A stretch of 64,000 bases of DNA from the IMG/VR virus record IMGVR_UViG_3300042453_001086, positions 124,001-188,000 of that record; one strand, 5' to 3'. This stretch comes from a virus. Both the position numbers and the translations under genes were made by a program. Every line of letters starts with the position of its first letter. Positions within the stretch are counted from its first letter, which is position 1. Under the pieces are notes generated by a model that did not search any database, had not been told where the DNA came from, and worked only from the letters and a program-made list of their open reading frames with translations. This document shows, in pieces, positions 38,701 to 45,763 of the stretch.

Positions 38701-41700
38701 TATTGATAAACATCAATGATTACATTTTCATTGATATTTTCAGTTTCTGGTGAATAGATGTAAATACCAGCAGCAGCATTTTCTTCACTGGTTGCAAGAA
38801 GAATCTTTTGTTGATCAGATGCAGCAAAATCACCAGTTGCATAGTTAAATGGTTGTGTTCTTCTTCCAGGAGCGATTACATAATACTTGGTATTTGTGCT
38901 AAATCCTTTTGGTAAACGAACTAAACGCTTATCTACATTAGATCCTGGTTTTGCTCTAGGAACAAGTCTTACTGGAGTTCCAGTTTCTAGATCATGTGGA
39001 TTAGCAAGTAGATTGCTTCCTTGAATCTCTTGAAGAGTGAAAGCAGTAGCTCTCTGAGAAAGAAGAGTAGTATCTACTTCAGGTGCAGTTGCTGTAACTG
39101 CATTGATACCATTCTGAAGAATGGTCGAAATAATACCAAAATATGTGTTGAGCGCCTGGTAAATAGATGCACACTCACCGTCACCACTGTAAACATAATC
39201 CTGTATAACCGTATTATCTACAGAAGGACCGATAGATGATGTCCATATTCCTTCTTCTAGTTGGAAGAAGACCTTAATCGCTGTACCAGCAACAGCAGTT
39301 TTTGTAGTTCCATAGTTTAATTTACTTCCCTTCACACCAAGTTCAATCTGTGTTGAGTTGACAATTTTCTTAATGTATGTTCCTTCAGGAATATAAGTTG
39401 TACTAATATTTGTTGATTTTGGAACTACTTTTCCGTCAACTAGTTCTTCATACTGATCATTATAGTTGGTGAGTTCATTTCCAGTATTGTTTCCTGTTGT
39501 AGATGGAATAGTATTGACTCCAACTACCTTCATACCCACAGCAAGTCCTCTAGTGGAAGGAACGGTAACGATAGATGAGTTTGCTGTATTAACAGTCATG
39601 TAGGTATTGTGATTTCTCATTGCAGAAATACACAAATCTCTTACATAGTTGTATGCATCTAAAGTTTCACTTAACTCACTTTCAATATAATCTAAAGTGT
39701 ATCCATCATTCACACCATCATTATCTTGCGTAACACCAGTATAATATGCTTTAGCAGCATTTACGGTATTAACATTTCCACCCAGTCTTAAGTCAGCAAC
39801 GATTGCTTCTACAATATAACCGATATCTCTCTTACACTTACTGTTGTCAGAAACTCTGGACCACAATCCTGGATTTGGAGTTGGAACAGATGCAAGACTT
39901 GCGGAAGAAATAGCAGTTGTTAAAATAGCACTTAATGTATCAATAGTAGTTCTAACGTTAGCACAATCATATAAACCGTTGTTTACTGTTGCGAGACCAT
40001 CTAGATTTCCAGCTTGAAGAGTTGTGGTAACTAATCCAAATAGGTTATCGATTGTGCTCTTAACATCAGCACAAGAGTTTACACTGGTGTTAGAACCTGT
40101 TGCTGGGTCTGGTTTGATAGTTAAATCTTTTATATTTAACTGGTTATTGATTGCAAGTTTGCACTGCTCTCTAGCATTGTTAAACGCTGCAATAGTTTGA
40201 GTTACTTCACCTTGTACACCATTTGATAGTAGACTGTTGCCATTAAAATACTCTTTAATAGCAGCAATGGTGTATTCATTACCACCAAAGTTTAGATCGT
40301 TTGCGACCGCAGAAACAACATAACCAATGTCACGCTTGCATTTAGTACCATTCGTATCTGAAGGAATAGAACTTACATAAGCAGCATCTACGATTTGTTG
40401 CTTGTTTGCAAAGATTAAATCACTTCCATTCTTTAACTTACCTGCAAGTGTTGTTCTGTTTGCTTGATCAATCGTTACCGTAGAAACATATGCAACACCA
40501 GTAGCAGGAGAAGCAGAAGGGGCAGACAGAGCAGTATATTGGAACTGAGTTGCACTGAATCCACTGGAAAGAACAGTAAAGTTACCATTATATGCGGATT
40601 GATTTAATCCAATAACACTGATCTTACCACCAACCGAAAGATTATGAGGAGAAGAACATGTCACAGTTACAGTAGTTCCACTAGAAGTAATCGTAGAAAC
40701 TTGTAAAGAACTTGTAGATGAGAGCATGTTAGCGATAGCTAACTTACAAAGATCTCTAACACGATTAAAAGCAAATACCGATTGTCTTTCTTCTCCAGAC
40801 AAACCATTGCTTAATGGTAGACCAGCGCCATCAAAGTATGACTTAGTAGCTTCAACAATGTTAGCATTACCACCATCATATAAGTCATCAGCAATAGCGT
40901 CAACAACATATCCAAGATCTCTTCTGCACTTGGTTTCATTTGGATTCACAAAACCTGGGAATGCACTAACCATCTCACTGTAAGCAGTGTCGATGATTTC
41001 TTGTCTGTTTGCTTTGATTAAGTTAGATGCATCTCTGTATCTACCAGTATCAGCAGTGATATTTGGGTTTACATAAGAGATGTTTTGAAGGTATGGATAC
41101 TTCTCAAGAATATATCCAAATGCTTCAGATTGAATAAATGTCTGGTTTGCTTCAATAAGATTAGCGGCATCCTGACGAAGATTGTATTCTGTAGTGAAAG
41201 AAGCACCAGCAGGATTTAGAGTTGCTAAAGACGCAGCCCATCTCTTAAATCCAGATGGATTTAACACTGCATTCTTTTCTGTGGGACCAGATTCACCAGT
41301 CCCAGCATTAAGTTTTACTTTAATCTGTTCGTTTACTCTAGCACCGATTCTAAAACCGCCAACGCTTGCTGCTGGACGATTTTCTGGATCTTTGACGCTA
41401 TCCCCACCAAGATAGATCTTTGTGGTATTTGTAGCATCATTTGTGAGATTAATATTGATAGGATAATATTGCAGTTTATCCTTATCAGATGTCTTCAACT
41501 GCTGTGGTGGAATAATATCAGTGATATATCCACCTTTGTCTTGGTTGAAGGAGAATCCTTTGTAACCAACCGAGTGCATCGATGTGTTACCGAAGTTTGA
41601 GTTGGAGTTGGTGATAGACATATCACCGCCAGACTCAAGTAGGAAGTGGTCAGCAAAACCTACAGCGAAGATCGAAACGTTCTGAATGAAGGAGTCATCC

Positions 41701-43283
41701 GAAGCACGAACGTGGAAGTTTCTCCAATCATCCTTCCAGTATGCATCACCCTTAATGTGATAAGGAGTTGTAGCAAATGCATCCGTTAGAGGTGCCTGGT
41801 TCCATGTGTTACTGAACTCATCGTAGCGAATGAACGCACGGTCGTCTCTCTGAAGCGAAACACCAGTGTACTGAGCGATAACCATCGACTTGAAACCAGT
41901 CGCCTTACGACCATCAGCCCAGATACCACAAATACCCCAAGTCGAACGAATCGAACAGTTGAAGACGTATGGCGAAGCAGATTCTACCGAGTCAACTTCT
42001 GCTTGAACGGTAGCAGTTTGGTTGAGGGGAAGAGCAGATGTTGAAGTATATGTTTCACCAGAAGTTAGGTTGAGACCTTGTGCTGTGAATGGAACACGAT
42101 AGTAGAATATTTTAGGATCGTTGGTGCTGATATTGTATACAGCAAAAACACCATTTAATGCATCATTAAGATTGTTGTTGGTTACAGCAACGTACTGACC
42201 TGGGAAGAATCCATGATTAATCTTAGTTCTAACTTCAAGAGTAAGAATACCCGTGTCAGTCCCGCCTCCATCAATCAACTTAATGCTGTCAATGAACACA
42301 GCATCAGATAGAGGTCCAACAATTCTGTTTTCTTGTACTCTGTAGTCAAACTCTCTACCACGGATTACAAGTCTAGTCCACTTGGTATCATCAGATTCTG
42401 GATCAATACCAGTGACAACTGCATTAGCAACAAATGCGTTACCGTTATAGATTACTCTGTCACCAGAGTTGTATGTTGTAGTATTGCTCCATTGGATAGC
42501 GACAGGAACTTCAGATCCTTCTACATATACATCATCAATAGAATCTTGATAGTCACCAAAAGCTTTTGCAATCTTTCTGTATAGTAGTCCTAGATCTTCT
42601 CTGTCAGCAAAAACAAAGTTGGTAATCTTGTGGTGTGAAAACTCAGGTACTGGACGGTTTGTTGTATCGTTTGGTTGTGTGTAAACGCGACCTACCGTAC
42701 CGTCGTATAAAGGAGAGTTTGAAGAAAGATCACCGTCAAGAATAGTGAACTGCCAGAAATAGCAACCACCAGTTACGTTGAACAGAGCACAACGAGGAAC
42801 ATCTTTATCAGCAGGATCGGGAACATATAGAGCACGTAGCTGAGTTCTACGAAGGTCTGTACCTACTAGTGAAGTACCTCTAGGAATAGTCGCACCACCG
42901 TCACGACCATTAAACTTGTAAAGAACGTTATCTGGATCTGAAAGATCAAAACTTACATCTTCATTTGTCTCCCACTGCTGTAGCGTTTCATTATATTGAA
43001 ATGTAGGAATATCTTCTACGTCTGGAACACCAGGACGGTTATCAATATAGTGATTGCCAGGTGCCAGCATGATTGTAAACTGGTCAAACCTATCATTATC
43101 TACATTAGGTAGATACGAGAATCTAGCTACTTCTAAGAAAGCACGTTGAATGCTTACAAATGGTCTTAAGGGGGTGTTGCCTCTGTTATCTAGAGCATCT
43201 GATGCATTATAATCATCGGGAGAAACATAAAGATATTTACCAGTCTTACTTGAAAGTAGATTATCTAATCTCGTTAATGGCAT
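32796..43283 (-). CDS. Giant virion structural/tail-fibre protein
   Basis: 3495 residues, one uninterrupted frame. The start (PLTRLDNLLSSKTGKYLYVSPDDYNASD...PFVSIQRAFLEVARFSY) and beta-rich N-terminal 600 residues look like a beta-helix. Three related segments with 'C(K/R)RD(I/L)GY.V.A....L..GGN' lie at residues about 791, 986 and 1154, with shorter 'CA.v...i..L' echoes between. The last 1000 residues are fibre-like repeats (TINIGN, DLTVTGN). A late promoter precedes it. Proteins of this kind are tail-fibre or baseplate-attached fibres of cyanomyoviruses; the exact T4 equivalent is not clear. Confidence 0.8.
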   Translation of the reverse strand: MPLTRLDNLLSSKTGKYLYVSPDDYNASDALDNRGNTPLRPFVSIQRAFLEVARFSYLPNVDNDRFDQFTIMLAPGNHYIDNRPGVPDVEDIPTFQYNETLQQWETNEDVSFDLSDPDNVLYKFNGRDGGATIPRGTSLVGTDLRRTQLRALYVPDPADKDVPRCALFNVTGGCYFWQFTILDGDLSSNSPLYDGTVGRVYTQPNDTTNRPVPEFSHHKITNFVFADREDLGLLYRKIAKAFGDYQDSIDDVYVEGSEVPVAIQWSNTTTYNSGDRVIYNGNAFVANAVVTGIDPESDDTKWTRLVIRGREFDYRVQENRIVGPLSDAVFIDSIKLIDGGGTDTGILTLEVRTKINHGFFPGQYVAVTNNNLNDALNGVFAVYNISTNDPKIFYYRVPFTAQGLNLTSGETYTSTSALPLNQTATVQAEVDSVESASPYVFNCSIRSTWGICGIWADGRKATGFKSMVIAQYTGVSLQRDDRAFIRYDEFSNTWNQAPLTDAFATTPYHIKGDAYWKDDWRNFHVRASDDSFIQNVSIFAVGFADHFLLESGGDMSITNSNSNFGNTSMHSVGYKGFSFNQDKGGYITDIIPPQQLKTSDKDKLQYYPININLTNDATNTTKIYLGGDSVKDPENRPAASVGGFRIGARVNEQIKVKLNAGTGESGPTEKNAVLNPSGFKRWAASLATLNPAGASFTTEYNLRQDAANLIEANQTFIQSEAFGYILEKYPYLQNISYVNPNITADTGRYRDASNLIKANRQEIIDTAYSEMVSAFPGFVNPNETKCRRDLGYVVDAIADDLYDGGNANIVEATKSYFDGAGLPLSNGLSGEERQSVFAFNRVRDLCKLAIANMLSSTSSLQVSTITSSGTTVTVTCSSPHNLSVGGKISVIGLNQSAYNGNFTVLSSGFSATQFQYTALSAPSASPATGVAYVSTVTIDQANRTTLAGKLKNGSDLIFANKQQIVDAAYVSSIPSDTNGTKCKRDIGYVVSAVANDLNFGGNEYTIAAIKEYFNGNSLLSNGVQGEVTQTIAAFNNAREQCKLAINNQLNIKDLTIKPDPATGSNTSVNSCADVKSTIDNLFGLVTTTLQAGNLDGLATVNNGLYDCANVRTTIDTLSAILTTAISSASLASVPTPNPGLWSRVSDNSKCKRDIGYIVEAIVADLRLGGNVNTVNAAKAYYTGVTQDNDGVNDGYTLDYIESELSETLDAYNYVRDLCISAMRNHNTYMTVNTANSSIVTVPSTRGLAVGMKVVGVNTIPSTTGNNTGNELTNYNDQYEELVDGKVVPKSTNISTTYIPEGTYIKKIVNSTQIELGVKGSKLNYGTTKTAVAGTAIKVFFQLEEGIWTSSIGPSVDNTVIQDYVYSGDGECASIYQALNTYFGIISTILQNGINAVTATAPEVDTTLLSQRATAFTLQEIQGSNLLANPHDLETGTPVRLVPRAKPGSNVDKRLVRLPKGFSTNTKYYVIAPGRRTQPFNYATGDFAASDQQKILLATSEENAAAGIYIYSPETENINENVIIDVYQYVLDVNYDLHQYKTTLFDSTTFLTESPHIFDIPVNDAGVTLQKVFFRTGSDLGANSTLPNPANTYIGLFNDTTEYYVRYLDDANGSSTAKKFKIYLTAQNAIANENPVEFFENSGTTFYTFASKKRSPMKFNPTVDTADTPKGRWYLNTVSDAGTGNLITRLKQSDYSDDAVGPNAKTSDSYYERVNDLRSKQDRVYRFRFVIPAYRGTTVRDPLNGFVFKIRTDSKRKLLPQKILLKPTGNASPFATFYALNSAGQQVNEKLGWTYSQLNAAGFDDTVYDPYLNPVKIQTNSKISANIQSARQRTINGVNYLELTVFDHDVDPAYKTTIFTTVKITSPQGGDGTFEASLTDLDEDNFIEWEGACSGSAYVHAYLKYENEYHLILKGVTGNSTLDFDPFVTTTFKQGSVSAIMMDEPDGGRTDKNRNLYAVEGANVYTLTPGDIVKDSTNVSYTIAEVTDIEDLEGTYYIFSVDTIRRRIPNQQDGVYYLTCVRGDIRPFPVGSGVGENFRNFRFSQPISKLYPEFYKNDPEWYRALDDTLKDPPATISAADNYIHGLVTVNDSKNSLTKETVLDFVQDSGSGVYSFTGDNTIQAQSGPASAGSETRKISISGDSQYPTERKVYIELRRPSIARSGNHTFEYLGFGPGNYSTGFPARQEIVLTDVQDFYAQAKREDAGIVFYTGLNSNGDLYIGNRKINAITGEETFLESAELVESEDSDEDIGTLVTTFEVPVTFKDIITVEGFDGTKPSVFTSPVYFNVRVLDDFGGPVDPAITVKTNIDPNNDDGYLNVTSLGQKTGDIKIQKNTIDLAKIRLYARGEQGYTFRAHITNKTPDQASPFGGDILQPSTQIIKFGSSNPISGDVLLKGSQTDVTGSAGWIFANTYTVLSKSGDSGITNPQIASIQGFGTGNVIRLNWNTTGSPAWTNTLLNINESTQVKITGAQAPIAALNGIWRVANTVGNPFSSSATYLDVTPSEGQQITVESQTYSINTTTQPNIKVSRSNTLWKEWGIIGTEAIRTETSNIGDYKLGVNTIARANHSAYDNAFISDETTPRANLDLVGTAFFSGKTLSVTPNNFLANSNPTNRTFNGVSNAFLIGGDSANPSNEATFRLSTATNRVGINVTNAELDRSLVIDGDGRVTGNFRFQADIEVNGGDITTTVTTGSFNFVEDTTFTGTLNIGSYASTVNFAARATTLNIANTTTSTQTINIGNAAVTQTINIGNVGTGTHDINIAAGAANLTFDVGNPSASATSSKITLGGAYNANESNSFLEVKTKSAKFWGDMQIGVNKLITDTVTLGTNAGSVNFFSTSGSASTISFGLNASELNIGGQGGTTTIRNSLTVDASILSKGNITLDGGTAAFSFNGTRASLGSTIASHTGFPTGAPLDKNIDLVTVLSGFNNTVDTAGAGPWGGTFFQNAIGTYTANDGSALVALTGNEYYLPLVSAPTYAEGDDILIDSTVASGVHPEIVKVAVGGLRRTTTAPYYIIVERQPYGTFLPQKTNHPDNTTTRKVNVALDATWLTANTDGAGTTDVFSLAEFGGSLASGDYIFVDRNSTGTSGEAVKIGTSTGATAQKLIITNGAGSTKFEVDSTTGATVVSDATSLGGLTVYGPLNFVGSCVSTGDARKFKLSNTTGETFSVDMCNGATTITQGTLTTNVSALSATATWNSSATTFTGIKLNVTNTSSNASSDLIDLQVGGTTRFDVKASTGDTYIFGDLTVNGNTIKSSSADALELSGANVEVKGDLTVTGNDIKSSGGTTVLTLNNNDATFADNLTVTGDLTVNGGDFVVNFNGTKRFAVNDSGSIDLGGIDEYFTSTGGRKWIFIQNDSNTQNAINNTSEENLRSNCNYFVQTSGSPNTQLILMLPGTSAVGSIPAAKSGDMIRIVDTGGKISNTCQLVIRARNSIKIMGDSTGSNIGMPSGQVYSSGGELIINTPNAGFGLIYCGPDSGASTTFQGWWLMEI

Positions 43284-43321
43284 TACTCAGTTACCTGTAA
43301 CTATAGTGATTTCTTCTGAGT

Positions 43322-43329
43322 TATTTATA
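43322..43329 (-). promoter_or_regulatory. T4-type late promoter of the giant gene
   Basis: TATAAATA on the minus strand, a perfect match to the T4 late -10 element, about 40 bases upstream of the ATG at 43283 and directly after the tRNA-operon terminator. Confidence 0.75.
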
Positions 43330-43330
43330 A

Positions 43331-43359
43331 GAAAAAACCTCAAGGGGCACTTGAGGTTT
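43331..43359 (-). terminator. Rho-independent terminator after the tRNA genes
   Basis: Minus strand: AACCTCAAG-tgcc-CCTTGAGGTT followed by TTTT. It separates the tRNA transcription unit from the late giant gene. Confidence 0.85.
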
Positions 43360-43380
43360 GTTGCTCTTCCTTCACACGGA

Positions 43381-43454
43381 AGCCCAAGGTCGGACTTGAA
43401 CCGACGACCTACGGTTTACAAAACCGTTGCTCTATCCAGCTGAGCTACTCAGGC
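43381..43454 (-). tRNA. tRNA-Thr (UGU)
   Basis: 74 nt. Acceptor GCCTGAG / CTTGGGC with two G-T pairs; anticodon stem ACGGT/ACCGT with loop TTTGTAA (anticodon TGT); T-arm GTCGG TTCAAGT CCGAC. CCA is not encoded. Confidence 0.92.
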
Positions 43455-43455
43455 A

Positions 43456-43722
43456 TTATTCGTCTTTAGGAAGTAGTTCTGGATTGTCTACTTCTATGTT
43501 AAACATTAAAGGGTGCATTTCTTCCATAACAAGATAGTTGCACCAGTTAAACATATCTTCGTCATCGTAATCACGATGAGAAAGAGCTTCTGATTGAACT
43601 GAAGGGTGGTCTTGTACTATTTGAGGAAGTTCATCAAATGTATATGGAAGACCTTGAACGAAATACATACGCACAACTTCGCCCATATAAAAGACGTATG
43701 CTTGCGATAATGTGTATTTCAT
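43456..43722 (-). CDS. Hypothetical protein within the tRNA cluster
   Basis: 88 residues: aromatic-rich N-terminus (YTLSQAYVFYMGEVVRMYFVQGLPYTFDELPQ), then acidic segments. It ends one base before the 5' end of tRNA-Thr, and a late-type promoter lies 18 bases upstream. Function unknown. Confidence 0.6.
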   Translation of the reverse strand: MKYTLSQAYVFYMGEVVRMYFVQGLPYTFDELPQIVQDHPSVQSEALSHRDYDDEDMFNWCNYLVMEEMHPLMFNIEVDNPELLPKDE

Positions 43723-43739
43723 AACATTCCCACTACAAT

Positions 43740-43747
43740 ATATTTAG
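43740..43747 (-). promoter_or_regulatory. Late promoter candidate
   Basis: CTAAATAT on the minus strand, between tRNA-Leu and the ATG at 43722. The same CTAAATAT form occurs at 55335-55342. Confidence 0.5.
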
Positions 43748-43753
43748 TGAGAA

Positions 43754-43837
43754 TAGGGCGAGGGAGACTTGAACTCCCACGGGCATAAGCCCAGCAGATT
43801 TTAAGTCTGATGTGTCTACCGATTCCACCACCGCCCC
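43754..43837 (-). tRNA. tRNA-Leu (UAA)
   Basis: 84 nt with the long variable arm of a class II tRNA (TGGGCTTATGCCCG). Acceptor GGGGCGG / TCGCCCT; anticodon loop CTTAAAA (TAA); T-arm GGGAG TTCAAGT CTCCC; the D-region TGGTGGAATCGGTAGACAC is typical of tRNA-Leu. CCA not encoded. Confidence 0.92.
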
Positions 43838-43851
43838 GTGGTGATGACAGT

Positions 43852-43880
43852 ATTATAGCAGATGCTCAAGTGACTGTCAA
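43852..43880 (-). promoter_or_regulatory. Consensus promoter inside the tRNA cluster
   Basis: Minus strand: TTGACA (43875-43880), 17-base spacer, TATAAT (43852-43857): both boxes perfect. It begins directly after the CAU tRNA and drives tRNA-Leu and possibly tRNA-Thr. Confidence 0.85.
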
Positions 43881-43881
43881 G

Positions 43882-43954
43882 TGCTGGTTGCGAGGATCGA
43901 ACTCGCCTGTATCCGATTATGAGTCGGGTGCTTTCACCAGATAGCTAAACCAGC
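43882..43954 (-). tRNA. tRNA with CAU anticodon (Met or lysidine-type Ile)
   Basis: 73 nt. Acceptor GCTGGTT / AACCAGC, discriminator A; anticodon loop CTCATAA (CAT); T-arm GCGAG TTCGATC CTCGC. Elongator Met and Ile2 (CAU modified to lysidine) cannot be separated by eye. The acceptor excludes a typical initiator. Confidence 0.88.
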
Positions 43955-43955
43955 A

Positions 43956-44144
43956 TTAACGAACTAAAAAGTGTTTCGTTTTGAGAAGTTTAGCACATTG
44001 CTCTTTTAACTCAACCAACTCATTGATTGTAGCACACTTAAATGTGAGAGAGGTTCCTTCTGACCCAGTGATGAAGACCTTCTTATTATACAGGTCTATC
44101 GAGATGGTGTCAAGAGCTGTTTCTAAAGGATTTTGGAGATTCAT
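43956..44144 (-). CDS. Hypothetical small protein upstream of the tRNAs
   Basis: 62 residues from the ATG at 44144, with GAGGT upstream. Small alpha/beta: 'TALDTISIDLYNKKVFITGSEGTSLTFKCATINELVELKEQCAKLLKT'. Co-transcribed with the CAU tRNA, which begins one base after its stop. Function unknown. Confidence 0.65.
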   Translation of the reverse strand: MNLQNPLETALDTISIDLYNKKVFITGSEGTSLTFKCATINELVELKEQCAKLLKTKHFLVR

Positions 44145-44173
44145 AAGACCAGACCTCAAAGCGCCACATTGCT

Positions 44174-44202
44174 AGTATAGCGGTATTTAGGGGGTCTGTC
44201 AA
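44174..44202 (-). promoter_or_regulatory. Sigma-70-like promoter of the tRNA cluster
   Basis: Minus strand: TTGACA (44197-44202), 17-base spacer, TATACT (44174-44179). Confidence 0.85.
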
Positions 44203-44207
44203 GAGGG

Positions 44208-45752
44208 TCAGTTCAAGAAAATACCAGTTATATTTTTGATTGTTGTCTTATCTAAACCTATCTTGATATATTTGTCGATTGGTGGTACAGTAGGTGTTGG
44301 AGTAATAGACATTGTTACACCAGTTGCACTGAATACTGTAGTATCACCTTTTATAGAACCCACATATGTTCCAGGAAGTGTTAATCCTTTTATCAAAGCT
44401 GGTGTTGTTAAATCTGCTTTAATCGAAGCAGTATCTATAACAGATGCCAACATTGATTCATTGGTTGCCATTACAATGTTTCCAAGATTGGTAGTTAAGT
44501 CGATGTTTCCAGATGTTGCTCTAACTTTTAAACCTCCACCAACTGCGGTTGCTGGACTATGAATGTATACAACAGGTGGTGTTGCTTCAACGCTTTTAGC
44601 ACCTAAAGCAGGTTTTACCAGATTTTTGTTTACAATGTAATATCCAGCACTCACGCCATTGATAATAGGTGCTGGACCGAGTGGTGGTGGCAATGGAACT
44701 AAGGATCTCATAACTTCGGTCATCTTTCTGCCACCAATCTCCTCAAGCATGTCCCCTTCAACTTTGATAGTCATGCTTCCCGCAGATTCTATGGCAAAGT
44801 TACCTTGTGGGTCATTCATAGCAATAATCTGTTCACCATCTACTCTTGCGTAGTTGGCTGCTTCTATTCCTTGTTTACTGACATATGTTTGTTTAAATGT
44901 GCCAGATTTCATTTCAATACTTCCACCCTGTTCATCTGGTGGTGCTTGTCCTTCTTTCGCTGCTTCTCCAGTTCCAGAACCAGCAAGAATCTTAATGTCA
45001 GAACCTTTCATTTCTAAAGAATCAGAAGCATCAATCAATATATTTTTTCCGCCCAGTCTCAAATCACCATTAGCACACTTGATGTCCGCATTACCATTAA
45101 TATACAGAGAGAATGCTGGACCAGCAGTTCCAGAAGTCCCACCCTTTCCATCTAATACTTTATTGTTATTACCAACTTCAATAACCATGTACTCGCCAAC
45201 TTTTATCTGACTTCCTCCATCGGCAAGTACATGAAACCCACCTGTCTGTGGATCATCTGATGGATTTTTTGTTCCTCTGATATAAAAGCTTCCATCAGTA
45301 TCAATCGTGAAACCAGCGCCAGAACTTGTCAAAACTTGATAAAAACTATCGCCCGTTTGACTATCATGCCCTTCTGTCTTTACTATATTTCCGCCTTGAC
45401 TTACTTCTGATTGAACTTTATCGACCGCAGCAAATGCTTTTCCCGCTTGAAAGTTTGCCTGTGCGGCGCTTTCTTCTGAAGATGAACCACTACCCTGTAG
45501 TTCTGGTGGTATCCATGCCCCAATATCTTGAAGCACCCCCATAACTTCAGAACCAAAAGCATCAATACTAGATTGAATGTCTGATAAAGTTTCGCTTATT
45601 CCAGCAGTGAGATCTGCTGGATCGCCCAAATCAATAATATTAGAAGATGAGGAAGAAGTAGTACTACCACATCCATCATCTTGTACTGGAACCGCCAGAC
45701 TAGACGCACCTGATTTTAGTTCTTCCTGTAACTCTAACCAACTTTTTGCCAT
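44208..45752 (-). CDS. Spike-like/baseplate hub-associated protein
   Basis: 514 residues. After a low-complexity Ser-rich start (STTSSSSSN) and a helical part come repeated short strands of the 'GNADIKCANGDLRLGGKNILIDASDSLEMKGSDIKILAGSG' type, a triple-stranded beta-helix pattern like the C-terminal spike of T4 gp5. The gene directly follows the OB-fold hub gene, which supports a split gp5-type spike. The hub-spike assignment is inferred from pattern and position. Confidence 0.6.
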   Translation of the reverse strand: MAKSWLELQEELKSGASSLAVPVQDDGCGSTTSSSSSNIIDLGDPADLTAGISETLSDIQSSIDAFGSEVMGVLQDIGAWIPPELQGSGSSSEESAAQANFQAGKAFAAVDKVQSEVSQGGNIVKTEGHDSQTGDSFYQVLTSSGAGFTIDTDGSFYIRGTKNPSDDPQTGGFHVLADGGSQIKVGEYMVIEVGNNNKVLDGKGGTSGTAGPAFSLYINGNADIKCANGDLRLGGKNILIDASDSLEMKGSDIKILAGSGTGEAAKEGQAPPDEQGGSIEMKSGTFKQTYVSKQGIEAANYARVDGEQIIAMNDPQGNFAIESAGSMTIKVEGDMLEEIGGRKMTEVMRSLVPLPPPLGPAPIINGVSAGYYIVNKNLVKPALGAKSVEATPPVVYIHSPATAVGGGLKVRATSGNIDLTTNLGNIVMATNESMLASVIDTASIKADLTTPALIKGLTLPGTYVGSIKGDTTVFSATGVTMSITPTPTVPPIDKYIKIGLDKTTIKNITGIFLN

Positions 45753-45763
45753 TATAGTTTACC

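Noticed and set aside
32796-43283. Several plus-strand open frames of 60-240 codons opposite the giant gene and other large genes
   Set aside because: They are shadows of the minus-strand genes: Pro/Ser-rich translations mirroring the opposite frame, no ribosome-binding sites and no promoters.
43882-43954. Calling the CAU tRNA an initiator tRNA
   Set aside because: Acceptor first pair is G-C and the anticodon stem lacks the three G-C pairs of initiators.
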